Shown here piece after piece: positions 27,131 to 35,388 of a DNA stretch of 49,085 nt; position 1 is the stretch's first letter, and every line of letters begins with the position of its first letter. The notes under the pieces are model-generated. The model saw only the letters and a program-made list of their open reading frames with translations. It had not been told where the DNA came from and did no database searches. The translations under genes were made by a program, and so were the position numbers. Source of the stretch: an uncultured Neomegalonema sp. (GTDB lineage: Bacteria; Pseudomonadota; Alphaproteobacteria; Rhodobacterales; Rhodobacteraceae); assembly GCA_937922185.1 (NCBI GenBank), contig CAKZUT010000119.1:1-49085 (forward strand), in the 5' to 3' direction.

Positions 27131-27993
27131 TTCTTCGGCCTTCCATACGCCAGCGCGATAGCCGCGAAGGCGACCGTGAACAGCGTCACGATCATGCATA
27201 TCGCCACCACCGCCGCGCGTGGCCATTGCTGGCCTGATTTTGTCGTGTCGATGATGAGAATGGAGAGCGTGGGCGGTTTGGAGCCGCCCAGATAATAGGG
27301 CGCGACGAAATCCCCGAAGCTGAGAATGAAGCAGAACACCGCGCCGAGGATCAGGCCAATCCTCGCCGAGGGCACGATGACCGCCGCTATGGTCCGAGCG
27401 CGCCCGCAGCCCAGATTCCAAGCGGCCTCGATCAGGTTGCGGTCCACGGCAGCGAGGCTGAAGGTCTGCAAAATCACCACGAGAGGAAGGGTCAGGGTCA
27501 GATAGCCGATCATCGCTCCGAAGCCCGAATTGAGCATCGTCACCGTGCCGATGCCGACCGCGCCGAGCATCGCATTGATGACGCCCTGTTCGGCCAGAAT
27601 CACCTGCCACGCATAGATCCGCACGAGATAGGAGGTGAAGAAGGGAATGATCAGAAAGAAGACCGCCCATCGTCGGGTCGTGTCCGACACCTTGAAGGCC
27701 AGCGCGAAAGAGGCCGGGAAAGCGACCACACTGACCAGAACCGATGCCAGAATCGCTCGCCCGAGCGTCAGCCAGTACGCATCCCAGAAATACCCCCGGC
27801 TGAACATCTTGTCCCAGTTCTTCAGCACGAAATCGGGCTGCATCCGGTAGTTCTTGACCAGCCAGAAGCTCATCACCACCAGGAAGATCAGCGGCACGAC
27901 GAAGAATGCCGCCTGCCAGATCAACAGGGGCAGTCGCCAGGTGTATTTATAGGCTGTGGAACTCTGGGACATTGAGTAGGCGCTGCCCCGCAC
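27127..27993 (-). CDS. ABC transporter permease, polyamine/spermidine-putrescine type (PotB-like)
   Basis: 288 residues, six membrane segments (LLIWQAAFFVVPLIFLVVMSFW first) and an EAA loop (NLIEAAWNLGCGRARTIAAV). The GTG at 27991-27993 is chosen because AGGAGG stands 11 nt upstream on the minus strand; the ATG at 27972 has no ribosome-binding site. Unusually, the GTG falls in the loop of a GC-rich hairpin (27985-28005). It pairs with the PotC-like permease to form the membrane channel. Confidence 0.9.
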   Translation of the reverse strand: MRGSAYSMSQSSTAYKYTWRLPLLIWQAAFFVVPLIFLVVMSFWLVKNYRMQPDFVLKNWDKMFSRGYFWDAYWLTLGRAILASVLVSVVAFPASFALAFKVSDTTRRWAVFFLIIPFFTSYLVRIYAWQVILAEQGVINAMLGAVGIGTVTMLNSGFGAMIGYLTLTLPLVVILQTFSLAAVDRNLIEAAWNLGCGRARTIAAVIVPSARIGLILGAVFCFILSFGDFVAPYYLGGSKPPTLSILIIDTTKSGQQWPRAAVVAICMIVTLFTVAFAAIALAYGRPKK

Positions 27994-28044
27994 CCGCTGC
28001 GGGGCCTCCTCTTGCTGAGAAAGGCCCCGCCACAGGTGCGGGGC
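27985..28044. repeat. Twin palindromes with identical arms between binding-protein and permease genes
   Basis: Two hairpins, GCCCCGC-N7-GCGGGGC at 27985-28005 and again at 28024-28044, 18 bp apart. The one nearest the binding-protein gene reads on the minus strand as stem plus CTTTCTC, like a weak terminator; the second one encloses the permease GTG start. The AGGAGG ribosome-binding site lies between them. REP-like elements of this type commonly lower expression of permease genes relative to the binding protein. Confidence 0.75.
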
Positions 28045-28055
28045 AGGGGCTTGGG

Positions 28056-29177
28056 TCAGGCGTTCTTGTACTCCGACCAGAAGTCGTTCCAGTCCTCCAG
28101 ATCCTGCTGCTGCGGGATGTCCCGATTGAAGATGCGACCTTCTTTACGCATCTTGATCGGGTCGTTATCCGCGCCTTCGATCAGGCCCGAGCGTTTCGCC
28201 TCGTCGGGGTTTTCCTTCTGGATCGCTTTCCAGCCCGATTTCGTGGGCGAGAGGCCCGGATAGGCCGCCATCTGGATCGAGCGGACCTGGCCTTCGGGCG
28301 TCAGCATGTACTGGATGAACTTCCTGACGATATCGGCCTTATCGGACCCCTTGCCGATGGAATAGCTTTCCGTCCACTGGATGCCGCCCTCTTCGGGGAT
28401 CACGCTGTCCACCGGTGCGCCGTCTTTCCGCAGAACGCCGGTAATCCAGTCCCCGATGCCGCACATGGCGTGCATTTCGCCGTTCTTGAGGTTCGAGAAC
28501 GTGCCGCCGTAATCGAAGAAGCCGCCGACCTGCGGGCGCAGGCTCATGGTCGTTTCCTGCACCTTTTCCCATGCATCATCGTCGATATCGAACGGGCCGG
28601 GATCGTTGTTGCCGTTATATAGGCTCATCTGTCCGAGGCTGGGCAGGTGCCAGTCGAAATGTCCGACCTTGCCTTTCAGCTTCTCGTCCTGGAACACACC
28701 GTAGGTCATCGCTTCCTTATGGGTGATGACATCGGTGTTGAAGCTGACACCGAGCAGGCCGTAGCGCACCATGACCGAATAGAGGTCATCGCCCTTCCAG
28801 TGGCCGGGGAACTTCTGGAATTCGGGCCAGAAGTCATCGAAATTGTAATCATCGGCATCCATCTGCTCGATGTAACCGGCGGCGTTGAGCTGCTGCACGA
28901 ATTCACCGTCCGACAGGATGATATCGTAGGTGCCCGGAGGGGACTGCGCGATCAGGGCCAGCATATTGTCGCCGCCCGCATAGTATTTCGCGTTGAACTT
29001 GACGTTGTTCTCGGCCTCGAACTCCTCGACCATGTCCGGCTCGCCATGCCCGTACCAGGCAAGCATGTTGATCTCTACCGGGTCTGCGGCCCAGGCGCGG
29101 TTGAGATAGGGGGTGGTCAGAACAGCGGCGGTTCCGGCGAGGACGGCCCGGCGCGTGGGTTTGATGAGGCGTGTCAT
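28056..29177 (-). CDS. Extracellular solute-binding protein, PotD/PotF family (Tat-exported)
   Basis: 373 residues. The N-terminus RRAVLAGTAAVLTTPYL followed by AWAA is a twin-arginine type signal peptide. The mature part has the PotD family segments (INMLAWYGHGEPDMVEEFE, IILSDGEFVQQL, FNTDVI, YMLTPEGQ). AAAGGGAG upstream of the ATG. First gene of an operon with two permeases; divergent from the BtpA-like operon (29290 onward), with 112 bp between. The ligand is not predictable; family members bind polyamines, but also other organic solutes. Confidence 0.92.
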   Translation of the reverse strand: MTRLIKPTRRAVLAGTAAVLTTPYLNRAWAADPVEINMLAWYGHGEPDMVEEFEAENNVKFNAKYYAGGDNMLALIAQSPPGTYDIILSDGEFVQQLNAAGYIEQMDADDYNFDDFWPEFQKFPGHWKGDDLYSVMVRYGLLGVSFNTDVITHKEAMTYGVFQDEKLKGKVGHFDWHLPSLGQMSLYNGNNDPGPFDIDDDAWEKVQETTMSLRPQVGGFFDYGGTFSNLKNGEMHAMCGIGDWITGVLRKDGAPVDSVIPEEGGIQWTESYSIGKGSDKADIVRKFIQYMLTPEGQVRSIQMAAYPGLSPTKSGWKAIQKENPDEAKRSGLIEGADNDPIKMRKEGRIFNRDIPQQQDLEDWNDFWSEYKNA

Positions 29178-29289
29178 GTCATGTCTCCCTTTGCTGTATG
29201 CAATGCCACCACAGACGGGGTGATTTCGCGAGTCTGAATTTCGGGCAATGGGTGATGACGAATGCGGCAGGGGGCGTTAGCGTATTCCC

Positions 29290-30036
29290 ATGACACGTGA
29301 TGGATTCCACAAATTGTTCAAATCCCCCGGTCCGGTCGTCACGCCCGTGATCCATGTTCTCGACACGGTGCAGGCCATGCGGGGGGTGGAAATCTGTGTG
29401 CGGGCCGGTGCGGCGGGTGTCTTTCTCATCAACCATGATTTCGCGAAGGAGCGCCTCGTCCCGATTATCCGCGAGGTCCGCGCCGCAATGCCGGGGCTGT
29501 GGCTGGGGGTGAATTTTCTCGCTGTGACGGGGCGCGATGCCTTTCCGGTTCTCGGAGAACTGGAGGCCGATGGATGCCCCGTCGATGGCTACTGGGCCGA
29601 TGACGCGCGCATGGATGAGCGTGAGGCGCTACAGGGCGAGGCGGATGATATCGCGCGCGTCCGGGCTGAAAGTGGCTGGACCGGCCTGTATTTCGGCGGC
29701 ACCGCCTTCAAGAAACAACGCCCTGTCGATCCCTCGCAATACGAGCGTTCGGCGGTGATTGCCGCACCTTACATGGATGTCGTCACCACCTCCGGTCCTG
29801 CTACGGGGCAGGAGGCTGACGGGACGAAAATCGCTGATTTCCGGCGCGGAGCGGGCGATGCACCGCTTGCGCTGGCTTCGGGCGTGACCCCCGGAAACGC
29901 CGAACGCTACGGGCGCGATGTGGATTGCTTCCTCGTCGCGACGGGGATCGCCCCGCCCGGAGATTTCTACAGCATTGATCCGGCGCGCCTCGATGCGTTG
30001 CTGGCCGTTACACGGGAAATGGGAGCCGGACAATGA
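29290..30036 (+). CDS. BtpA/SgcQ-family TIM-barrel protein
   Basis: 248 residues. IHVLDTVQAMRGVEICVRAGAAGVFL, IREVRAAMPGLWLGVNFLA and TSGPATGQEADGTKIADFR correspond to strands of the BtpA (SgcQ) barrel family. Function unknown: BtpA was described for photosystem I assembly in cyanobacteria, but bacterial homologues in sugar operons are thought to act on phosphorylated sugars or nucleotides. First gene of a five-gene operon; its stop overlaps the PRTase start (ATGA). Confidence 0.75.
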   Translation: MTRDGFHKLFKSPGPVVTPVIHVLDTVQAMRGVEICVRAGAAGVFLINHDFAKERLVPIIREVRAAMPGLWLGVNFLAVTGRDAFPVLGELEADGCPVDGYWADDARMDEREALQGEADDIARVRAESGWTGLYFGGTAFKKQRPVDPSQYERSAVIAAPYMDVVTTSGPATGQEADGTKIADFRRGAGDAPLALASGVTPGNAERYGRDVDCFLVATGIAPPGDFYSIDPARLDALLAVTREMGAGQ

Positions 30037-30656
30037 AGGGACCACGCGAGGATCGCTGGTATCTGAAGCTGATGTCACCGAACACGAAAGGTGAGAAATT
30101 CGCGTGGCTGGACCCGACCTCCATCTACATCAACGCCGCCGCCTTTACCGATCTGCTGGACGATATCACGGCGGAACTGAACCCCGATGATATCGACGTC
30201 GTGGCGGGTCTGGACGCGATGGGCTTCGTGCTTGCGGCGGGTATTGCCGCGCGTATCGAGCGCGGTTTCCTGCCCATCCGCAAGGCGGGCAAGCTCTGCG
30301 TCAAGACCGACAGCGTTGCATTCTCGAATTATTCAGGCCGCACGCAGGATATGGAGATGCGTCTGCCCGCCTTTGCCCCCGGCACCCGTGTTCTGCTGGT
30401 CGATCAGTGGATCGAGACAGGCGGCACGATGGACGGCGCGATCCGTCTCGTGGAGCAACAGCAGGGCACGGTTGCGGGCATGGTCGCCATCGCCATTGAA
30501 ACCAACGACCGCACCGCGCAATACCGCGTGGCATATCCTTGCGTTTCTGCGGTTCTGCCCGGTACACGCTGGCAGGAACAGTGCGACCGGCAGACCCTCG
30601 ACAGCTTTGCCACCTATCGCCACGAAGCGACATTCCCCGATGCGGGAAGATCATAG
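30033..30656 (+). CDS. Phosphoribosyltransferase-like protein (adenine PRTase fold)
   Basis: 207 residues. PRPP-loop motif VLLVDQWIETGGTMDGAI: the typical DDxxxTGGT pattern has a Gln in place of the second acidic residue, and Glu-Thr-Gly-Gly-Thr follows. AGLDAMGFVLAAGIAARI and FLPIRKAGKLC complete the type I PRTase fold as in Apt. Cytoplasmic; would form or split a ribosyl-nucleobase-like bond. Coupled by ATGA overlap to the BtpA-like gene, so the pair probably handle the same ribosyl compound (inference). Confidence 0.8.
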   Translation: MKGPREDRWYLKLMSPNTKGEKFAWLDPTSIYINAAAFTDLLDDITAELNPDDIDVVAGLDAMGFVLAAGIAARIERGFLPIRKAGKLCVKTDSVAFSNYSGRTQDMEMRLPAFAPGTRVLLVDQWIETGGTMDGAIRLVEQQQGTVAGMVAIAIETNDRTAQYRVAYPCVSAVLPGTRWQEQCDRQTLDSFATYRHEATFPDAGRS

Positions 30657-30670
30657 ACCGGGACGAAACC

Positions 30671-31708
30671 ATGAGCGAGACAATCACTGCCGCCTTCTAT
30701 CGCGGCGACAGAACCTTTGCGGTCGAGCAGACGACGGCACAGGCACCGGGGCAGGGTGAGGTTGCCGTCCGGGTTGCCTATTGCGGTATCTGCGGCACCG
30801 ACATGCATGTCTACCACGGCAATATGGATGCGCGGGTGGGCCTCAACCGCACGGTCGGGCATGAGATGTCGGGCACGGTCGCCGAGGTCGGTGCGGGTGT
30901 CGATACGGTGCGTGTCGGCCAGAAGGTCGTCGTTCGTCCGCTCGATCATTGCGGCGAGTGTCCGGCCTGTCGGGCGGGTCACGAGCATGTCTGCCACAAG
31001 CTGAAATTCCTCGGCCTCGACACTGACGGGGCGATGCAGGAAATCTGGACCGTCCCCGCCCATACCCTGCACATCCTGCCCGATGACCTTCGGATGGACC
31101 ATGCCGCCCTGATCGAGCCTGTGGCGGTGGCCTGCCACGATGTCCGGCTTTCCGGTCTTCGACCCGGCGAGGATGTCGTGGTCATCGGCGGTGGCCCCAT
31201 CGGCATTCTCGTGGCGATGGTCGCACGTGATGCGGGCGGCAAAGTCACGATCTCCGAAGTGAACCCCCATCGTCTCGCCATCGCGCAAAAACTGGGTTTC
31301 GATACCGTAAACCCGGCAGAGACCGATCTTCCCGCCGCCATTCAGGACCGCACGGGCGGCAAGGGGGCCGAAGTCGTGTTCGAGGTCTCCGGCACCCAGC
31401 CCGGCGTCGATGCCATGACCACTGTGGCCGCGACACGGGCACGGATCGTCATGGTCGCGATCCATGCGGTGAAACCGCAGATCGACCTGTTCCAGTTCTT
31501 CTGGCGTGAGTTGCAGCTCATCGGCGCGCGGGTCTACGAACCCGAGGATTACGAGAAAGCGATTGCGATCATCGCAAGCGGTGGCGTCGATGCGGATACG
31601 ATCATCACCGATATCAGCCCGCTTGCGGATATTCAGGCAGCGTTTGAATCGCTCGATTCCACACCGACTGCCATGAAAAGTCTCATCAGGGTGGGGGGCG
31701 ACGCATGA
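30671..31708 (+). CDS. Zinc-dependent alcohol/threonine dehydrogenase-type MDR
   Basis: 345 residues from the ATG at 30671. Catalytic zinc ligands Cys41 (CGICGTDMH) and His64-Glu65 (GHE); structural zinc Cys94, Cys97, Cys100 and Cys108 (HCGECPACRAGHEHVC). NAD-binding VVVIGGGPIGILVAMVA. The family oxidises polyols and threonine-like secondary alcohols. Third gene of the operon, 14 bp after the PRTase, and overlapping the SDR start by 4 bp (ATGA). Confidence 0.92.
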   Translation: MSETITAAFYRGDRTFAVEQTTAQAPGQGEVAVRVAYCGICGTDMHVYHGNMDARVGLNRTVGHEMSGTVAEVGAGVDTVRVGQKVVVRPLDHCGECPACRAGHEHVCHKLKFLGLDTDGAMQEIWTVPAHTLHILPDDLRMDHAALIEPVAVACHDVRLSGLRPGEDVVVIGGGPIGILVAMVARDAGGKVTISEVNPHRLAIAQKLGFDTVNPAETDLPAAIQDRTGGKGAEVVFEVSGTQPGVDAMTTVAATRARIVMVAIHAVKPQIDLFQFFWRELQLIGARVYEPEDYEKAIAIIASGGVDADTIITDISPLADIQAAFESLDSTPTAMKSLIRVGGDA

Positions 31709-32475
31709 GTGTTCTCTCTTCCTTCGATCTCAGCGGTAAGACGGCACTCGTCACCGGCTGCAAACGCGGCATCGGGCGCGGCATGGCCGAGGCTCTGGCC
31801 GGTGCCGGTGCCGATATCGTCGGGGTCAGCGCCTCGCTTGAACTATCGGGCAGCGATATCGAAAAATCCGTTACGGGTATGGGACGCGATTTCCGCGCCT
31901 ATCAGTGCGATTTTGCGGATCGCGCAGCCTTGCGCGCCTTCGCGAAGCAGGTTGAGGATGACGGCATCACCCCGGATATTCTGGTCAATAATGCCGGAAC
32001 CATCATGCGAAAACCCGCCGCTGAACATCCCGATGACTGGTGGGACGAGGTGATCGAGGTCAACCTCTCGGCCCAGTTCGTCCTCGCCCGCGAGTTCGGG
32101 CGCGCCATGCTGGCACGGGGCAGCGGCAAGATTATCTTCACCGCTTCGCTGCTGACCTTTCAGGGCGGGATCACGGTTCCCGGTTATGCGGCATCCAAGG
32201 GCGGTATCGGCCAGTTGACCAAGGCACTGGCCAATGAATGGGCCTCGCGGGGCATCAACGTCAATGCCATCGCCCCCGGCTATATCGCCACCGACAATAC
32301 GCAGGCTTTGCGGGACGACCCCGACCGTTCGCAGACGATCCTCGACCGCATTCCGCAGGGCCGCTGGGGCACGCCGGAAGATTTCGGCGGTCCCGTCGTC
32401 TTCCTCGCCTCCGCCGCGTCCGATTACGTGAACGGCGAGGTGCTGGTGGTGGACGGCGGCTGGATGGGGCGGTGA
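31705..32475 (+). CDS. SDR-family dehydrogenase, KduD-like (2-deoxy-D-gluconate 3-dehydrogenase type)
   Basis: 256 residues. LSGKTALVTGCKRGIGRGMAEAL and ADIVGVS closely follow the KduD pattern; NNAGT, the catalytic TASLLTFQGG serine and GYAASKGGI Tyr-Lys motifs are intact. KduD-type enzymes interconvert keto-deoxy sugar acids, which fits the KDG kinase-like gene that follows. It overlaps the kinase start by 4 bp (GTGA). Confidence 0.88.
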   Translation: MSVLSSFDLSGKTALVTGCKRGIGRGMAEALAGAGADIVGVSASLELSGSDIEKSVTGMGRDFRAYQCDFADRAALRAFAKQVEDDGITPDILVNNAGTIMRKPAAEHPDDWWDEVIEVNLSAQFVLAREFGRAMLARGSGKIIFTASLLTFQGGITVPGYAASKGGIGQLTKALANEWASRGINVNAIAPGYIATDNTQALRDDPDRSQTILDRIPQGRWGTPEDFGGPVVFLASAASDYVNGEVLVVDGGWMGR

Positions 32476-33398
32476 GACGCGGCACCGATGTTCTCTGCCT
32501 CGGTGAACCGATGGTGGAGTTCAACGACCGTTCCGACGGCACCTTCCTCTATGGTTTCGGCGGCGATGTCTCGAATGTCGCCGTTGCTGTCGCACGGCAG
32601 GGCGCGCGGGCGGGCATGGCGACCCGTATCGGCGCGGATAGTTTCGGGGACGATCTCAGGGCGCTCTGGCAGGGCGAGGGCATTGATACCGCCGCCGTCG
32701 CCACGGACCCGGATGCCCCCACGGGCATCTATTTCGTGCGCCACGGCCCGGATGGACACCGGTTCGAGTATCGTCGCGCCGGATCGGCGGCGACCCGCAT
32801 GACGCCGCAAAACCTGCCCGGCGATATGATCCGGGATGCGCGCTGTCTGCATCTGTCGGGCATATCGCAGGCCATCGGCGCTACGGCCCGTGCGGCCTGC
32901 GACGCGGCGATATCTCTGGCGGCGGAGGCCGGAACGCTCGTGTCCTATGATCCGAATCTGCGCCTGTCGCTGTGGTCACTGGAGGAGGCGCGCGAGACCA
33001 TCCATCGCACGGTGCCCCGCGCCGATATCTTCCTGCCCGGTCTGGATGATGCGGTTATGCTGACGGGGTTGGATGACCCCGGCGATATCATCGGCTTCTA
33101 TCGCGATCTGGGGGCCGGTACGGTCGCCCTGACACTGGGCGAGAAAGGCGCGCTGGTCGGCGATGCGGAGGGTATGGCCCATGTCCCCGCGCCCGCCGTG
33201 AAGGCGGTGGACGCCAGCGGCGCGGGCGATTGCTTCGACGGCGCGTTTCTTTCCGGGGTTCTTGCGGGTGACAGGCCGGTCGATGCCGCCCGCTATGCCG
33301 TCCACGCGGCGGCGCTCTCGGTGCAGGGCTACGGCGCGATCACGCCGATCCCGGACGGACAGACTGTCCGGGCATTCATGCAGCGCGCGGTCGGGTAA
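32472..33398 (+). CDS. kdgK: PfkB-family sugar kinase (2-keto-3-deoxygluconate kinase-like)
   Basis: About 308 residues from GTG 32472, which overlaps the SDR stop (GTGA) as with the other operon joints; the frame is open further back but only as a shadow of the SDR. VLCLGEPMVEF and the sugar-binding GGDVSNVAVAVARQG at the N-terminus, NLRLSLW, and the C-terminal PfkB motif DASGAGDCFDGAFLSG with the catalytic Asp. Phosphorylates a keto-deoxy sugar acid with ATP. End of the operon, 9 bp from the convergent gene. Confidence 0.88.
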   Translation: MRRGTDVLCLGEPMVEFNDRSDGTFLYGFGGDVSNVAVAVARQGARAGMATRIGADSFGDDLRALWQGEGIDTAAVATDPDAPTGIYFVRHGPDGHRFEYRRAGSAATRMTPQNLPGDMIRDARCLHLSGISQAIGATARAACDAAISLAAEAGTLVSYDPNLRLSLWSLEEARETIHRTVPRADIFLPGLDDAVMLTGLDDPGDIIGFYRDLGAGTVALTLGEKGALVGDAEGMAHVPAPAVKAVDASGAGDCFDGAFLSGVLAGDRPVDAARYAVHAAALSVQGYGAITPIPDGQTVRAFMQRAVG

Positions 33399-33407
33399 AT
33401 CCCCCGA

Positions 33408-33896
33408 TCAAGGCTCCAGCCGCACCCGGAACTGGATTTCCCCCGTTTCACCCGGTGCCAGCGCCCCGCCGAACCGCCAGATCAGCGACCCGTCCTCGTT
33501 CTCGGAAGGGGACACCGTGGTTTCGGGCCACAGGCCGGGCGGCGTCGCCACATGCTCGGCGCTTCCGGGGATATAGACCATTTGCTTGGGCACGATATTG
33601 GTCACTCGCATATGCCGGATACCGAATGCCCCGTCATTGCGATAGCGGGTGCGATAGATGATGCATTCTGCCGGCAGCAGCGTTTTCTGGGTCGTGAAAC
33701 GCCGGTCCTCTTCCTCCTCGTCCGACAGATCACCGTCGCAGTCCCGGTCCACCGCCGCGACCATGAACAGATGAAGCTCCTGCGGCTCGGTTTCCGCGAT
33801 GGTCGCCTCGACCGTCATCGCCGTCAGCCATGCATGGGCGGCGAGGGACATGAGGGCGCAGACGCCGATCATACCGGTAACGGATTGTTTCATCAT
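33408..33896 (-). CDS. Small secreted protein with EF-hand-like loop and DUF11-like fold
   Basis: 162 residues. Signal peptide (GMIGVCALMSLAAHAWLTA). Residues 50-61 form a calcium-type loop DRDCDGDLSDEE (D50, D52, D54). The rest (YRTRYRNDGAFGIRHMRVTNIVPK, YIPGSAEH, LAPGETGEIQFRVRL) resembles the conserved-repeat (DUF11) beta-sandwich of cell-surface proteins. Extracytoplasmic, function unknown. Single gene between the convergent kinase operon and the divergent pheS; no partner is visible. Confidence 0.78.
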   Translation of the reverse strand: MMKQSVTGMIGVCALMSLAAHAWLTAMTVEATIAETEPQELHLFMVAAVDRDCDGDLSDEEEEDRRFTTQKTLLPAECIIYRTRYRNDGAFGIRHMRVTNIVPKQMVYIPGSAEHVATPPGLWPETTVSPSENEDGSLIWRFGGALAPGETGEIQFRVRLEP

Positions 33897-34005
33897 GGCG
33901 CACTCCCTGCTTTTGCGGGAAAGCCTTGCGAGGTTCGGGCCGACTTGACCTTGCCGGTGCCTGTGGTACGTCCCCGTCGGACAGTTTCCTGAAGGATTTC
34001 ATGCA

Positions 34006-35082
34006 ATGGACGGCCTCGAAACCCTGCGTGCGGCGCATCTGACCGCGATCCGCGATGCTTCCGACGAGGGCGCGCTCGAAGCGGCCCGCCTCGCGGCGAT
34101 CGGCAAGAAGGGCGAGGTCGCGCTCAGAATGCGCGAACTGGGAAAGATGACTCCCGAGGAACGCGCCACCGCCGGTCCCGCCCTTAATACGCTCAAGACC
34201 GAGATCGCCGCCGCCGTCGCCGCCCGCAAGGAAGCCCTGGGCGATGCTGCCCTCGCCGAGCGGCTGGAAAGCGAATGGCTCGATGTCACCCTCTCGCCCC
34301 GTCCGAGACAGCAGGGTACGCTCCACCCTGTCAGTCAGGTGACCGAGGAAGTCACGGCGATCTTCGCCGATATGGGCTTTGATGTCCGTGAGGGCGCCCA
34401 GATCGAGGATGACTGGCACAATTTCGACGCCCTCAATATCGTGCCGGAGCATCCGGCGCGGGCAGAGATGGACACGTTCTACATGGCCCCCCGCGCCGAC
34501 GGCACACGCCACGTCCTGCGGACCCATACCTCCCCGGTTCAGATCAGGACACTGGAGAAAGAAGGGGCACCCGTGCGCTTCATCGCGCCGGGGCGGGTCT
34601 ATCGCTCCGATTATGACCAGACCCACACGCCGATGTTCCATCAGGTCGAGGGCATGGCCATCGACCGCGATATCACCATGGCGAACCTGAAATGGACGCT
34701 GGAGGAGTTCGTGAAAGCGTTCTTCGAGGTCGATGCCGTCGAACTGCGCTTCCGTGCCTCGCATTTCCCCTTCACCGAGCCGTCGGCGGAGGTCGATATC
34801 CGCTGTTCATGGCAGGGCGGTGTGTTGAAGGTAGGCGAGGGCGATGACTGGCTCGAAATCCTCGGTTCGGGCATGGTCCACCCGAAGGTGCTGTCGAATT
34901 GCGGCATTGATCCGGCTCAGTGGCAGGGTTTCGCCTTCGGCGTCGGCATCGACCGGATCGCGATGCTCAAATACGGTATCCCGGATCTGCGCGGTTTCTT
35001 TGAATGCGACCTGCGCTGGCTGCGTCATTACGGATTCAGCCCGCTTCAGGTACCCACGCTCCACGGGGGGGTAGGGGGGTAA
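34006..35082 (+). CDS. pheS: Phenylalanyl-tRNA synthetase alpha subunit
   Basis: 358 residues. N-terminal coiled coil and the class II catalytic core: motif 2 ([26 protein letters not shown]), [10 protein letters not shown] and motif 3 [14 protein letters not shown]. Charges tRNA-Phe with PheT in an alpha2beta2 complex. GAAGGA is 9 bp before the ATG at 34006. pheT does not follow directly: the next plus-strand gene is the 47-residue peptide at 35243. The tail ([10 protein letters not shown]) is intact. Confidence 0.97.
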   Translation: MDGLETLRAAHLTAIRDASDEGALEAARLAAIGKKGEVALRMRELGKMTPEERATAGPALNTLKTEIAAAVAARKEALGDAALAERLESEWLDVTLSPRPRQQGTLHPVSQVTEEVTAIFADMGFDVREGAQIEDDWHNFDALNIVPEHPARAEMDTFYMAPRADGTRHVLRTHTSPVQIRTLEKEGAPVRFIAPGRVYRSDYDQTHTPMFHQVEGMAIDRDITMANLKWTLEEFVKAFFEVDAVELRFRASHFPFTEPSAEVDIRCSWQGGVLKVGEGDDWLEILGSGMVHPKVLSNCGIDPAQWQGFAFGVGIDRIAMLKYGIPDLRGFFECDLRWLRHYGFSPLQVPTLHGGVGG

Positions 35083-35090
35083 GCCTTACC

Positions 35091-35107
35091 AACTATATAA
35101 TATAGTT
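35091..35107. promoter_or_regulatory. 17-bp AT-rich perfect palindrome upstream of the acidic peptide gene
   Basis: AACTATATAATATAGTT reads the same on both strands except the central base, in a GC-rich region, 9 bp after the pheS stop. It contains a perfect TATAAT (35096-35101), so it could be both a -10 box and an operator for a dimeric repressor. No good -35 box precedes it. Confidence 0.5.
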
Positions 35108-35242
35108 CGGATCGCGATACGCCGTATTCACTTCAAATTGTCCGCAAATCGTCCGTGTCGATCCTGTACTGCACACAGCAATTGTTTACGCCTGTCGGTC
35201 ATTCTCTGTGCATCGAAAGATTGATGCAGAGGGACAACTGCC

Positions 35243-35386
35243 ATGGACTACGAAATGGACTTCGACAAGGCATTCGATGTGAATGCAATCGATGTGGACG
35301 CCATGATCGGTGCGGATGTGGATTTCGACGACGACACGCTCACCCTGCCGGATGACGCCCTGTTCGACGACGAAGACGATTATTGA
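35243..35386 (+). CDS. Very acidic 47-residue peptide (novel small protein)
   Basis: ATG at 35243, stop TGA at 35384-35386, with AGAGGGA 8 bp upstream. Translation gives 47 residues with 17 Asp, 2 Glu and only 1 Lys, starting MDYEMDFDKAFDV and ending DDEDDY; a run VDVDAMIGADVDFDDD is periodic. It is preceded by an AT-rich palindrome and followed by a large hairpin (35389-35419), i.e. it has a full small-gene layout. Not similar to any family I recognise; a charge mimic of nucleic acid or a metal-binding peptide is possible but unproven. Codon choice is GC-biased like its neighbours. Confidence 0.6.
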   Translation: MDYEMDFDKAFDVNAIDVDAMIGADVDFDDDTLTLPDDALFDDEDDY

Positions 35387-35388
35387 GA

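Noticed and set aside
29290-30036. BtpA-like gene as a photosynthesis gene
   Set aside because: Name stems from cyanobacterial photosystem I, but no photosynthesis genes are in the window and the operon is metabolic.
34006-35082. pheS without pheT as a broken operon
   Set aside because: Split pheS and pheT are common in related bacteria, so no defect is implied.
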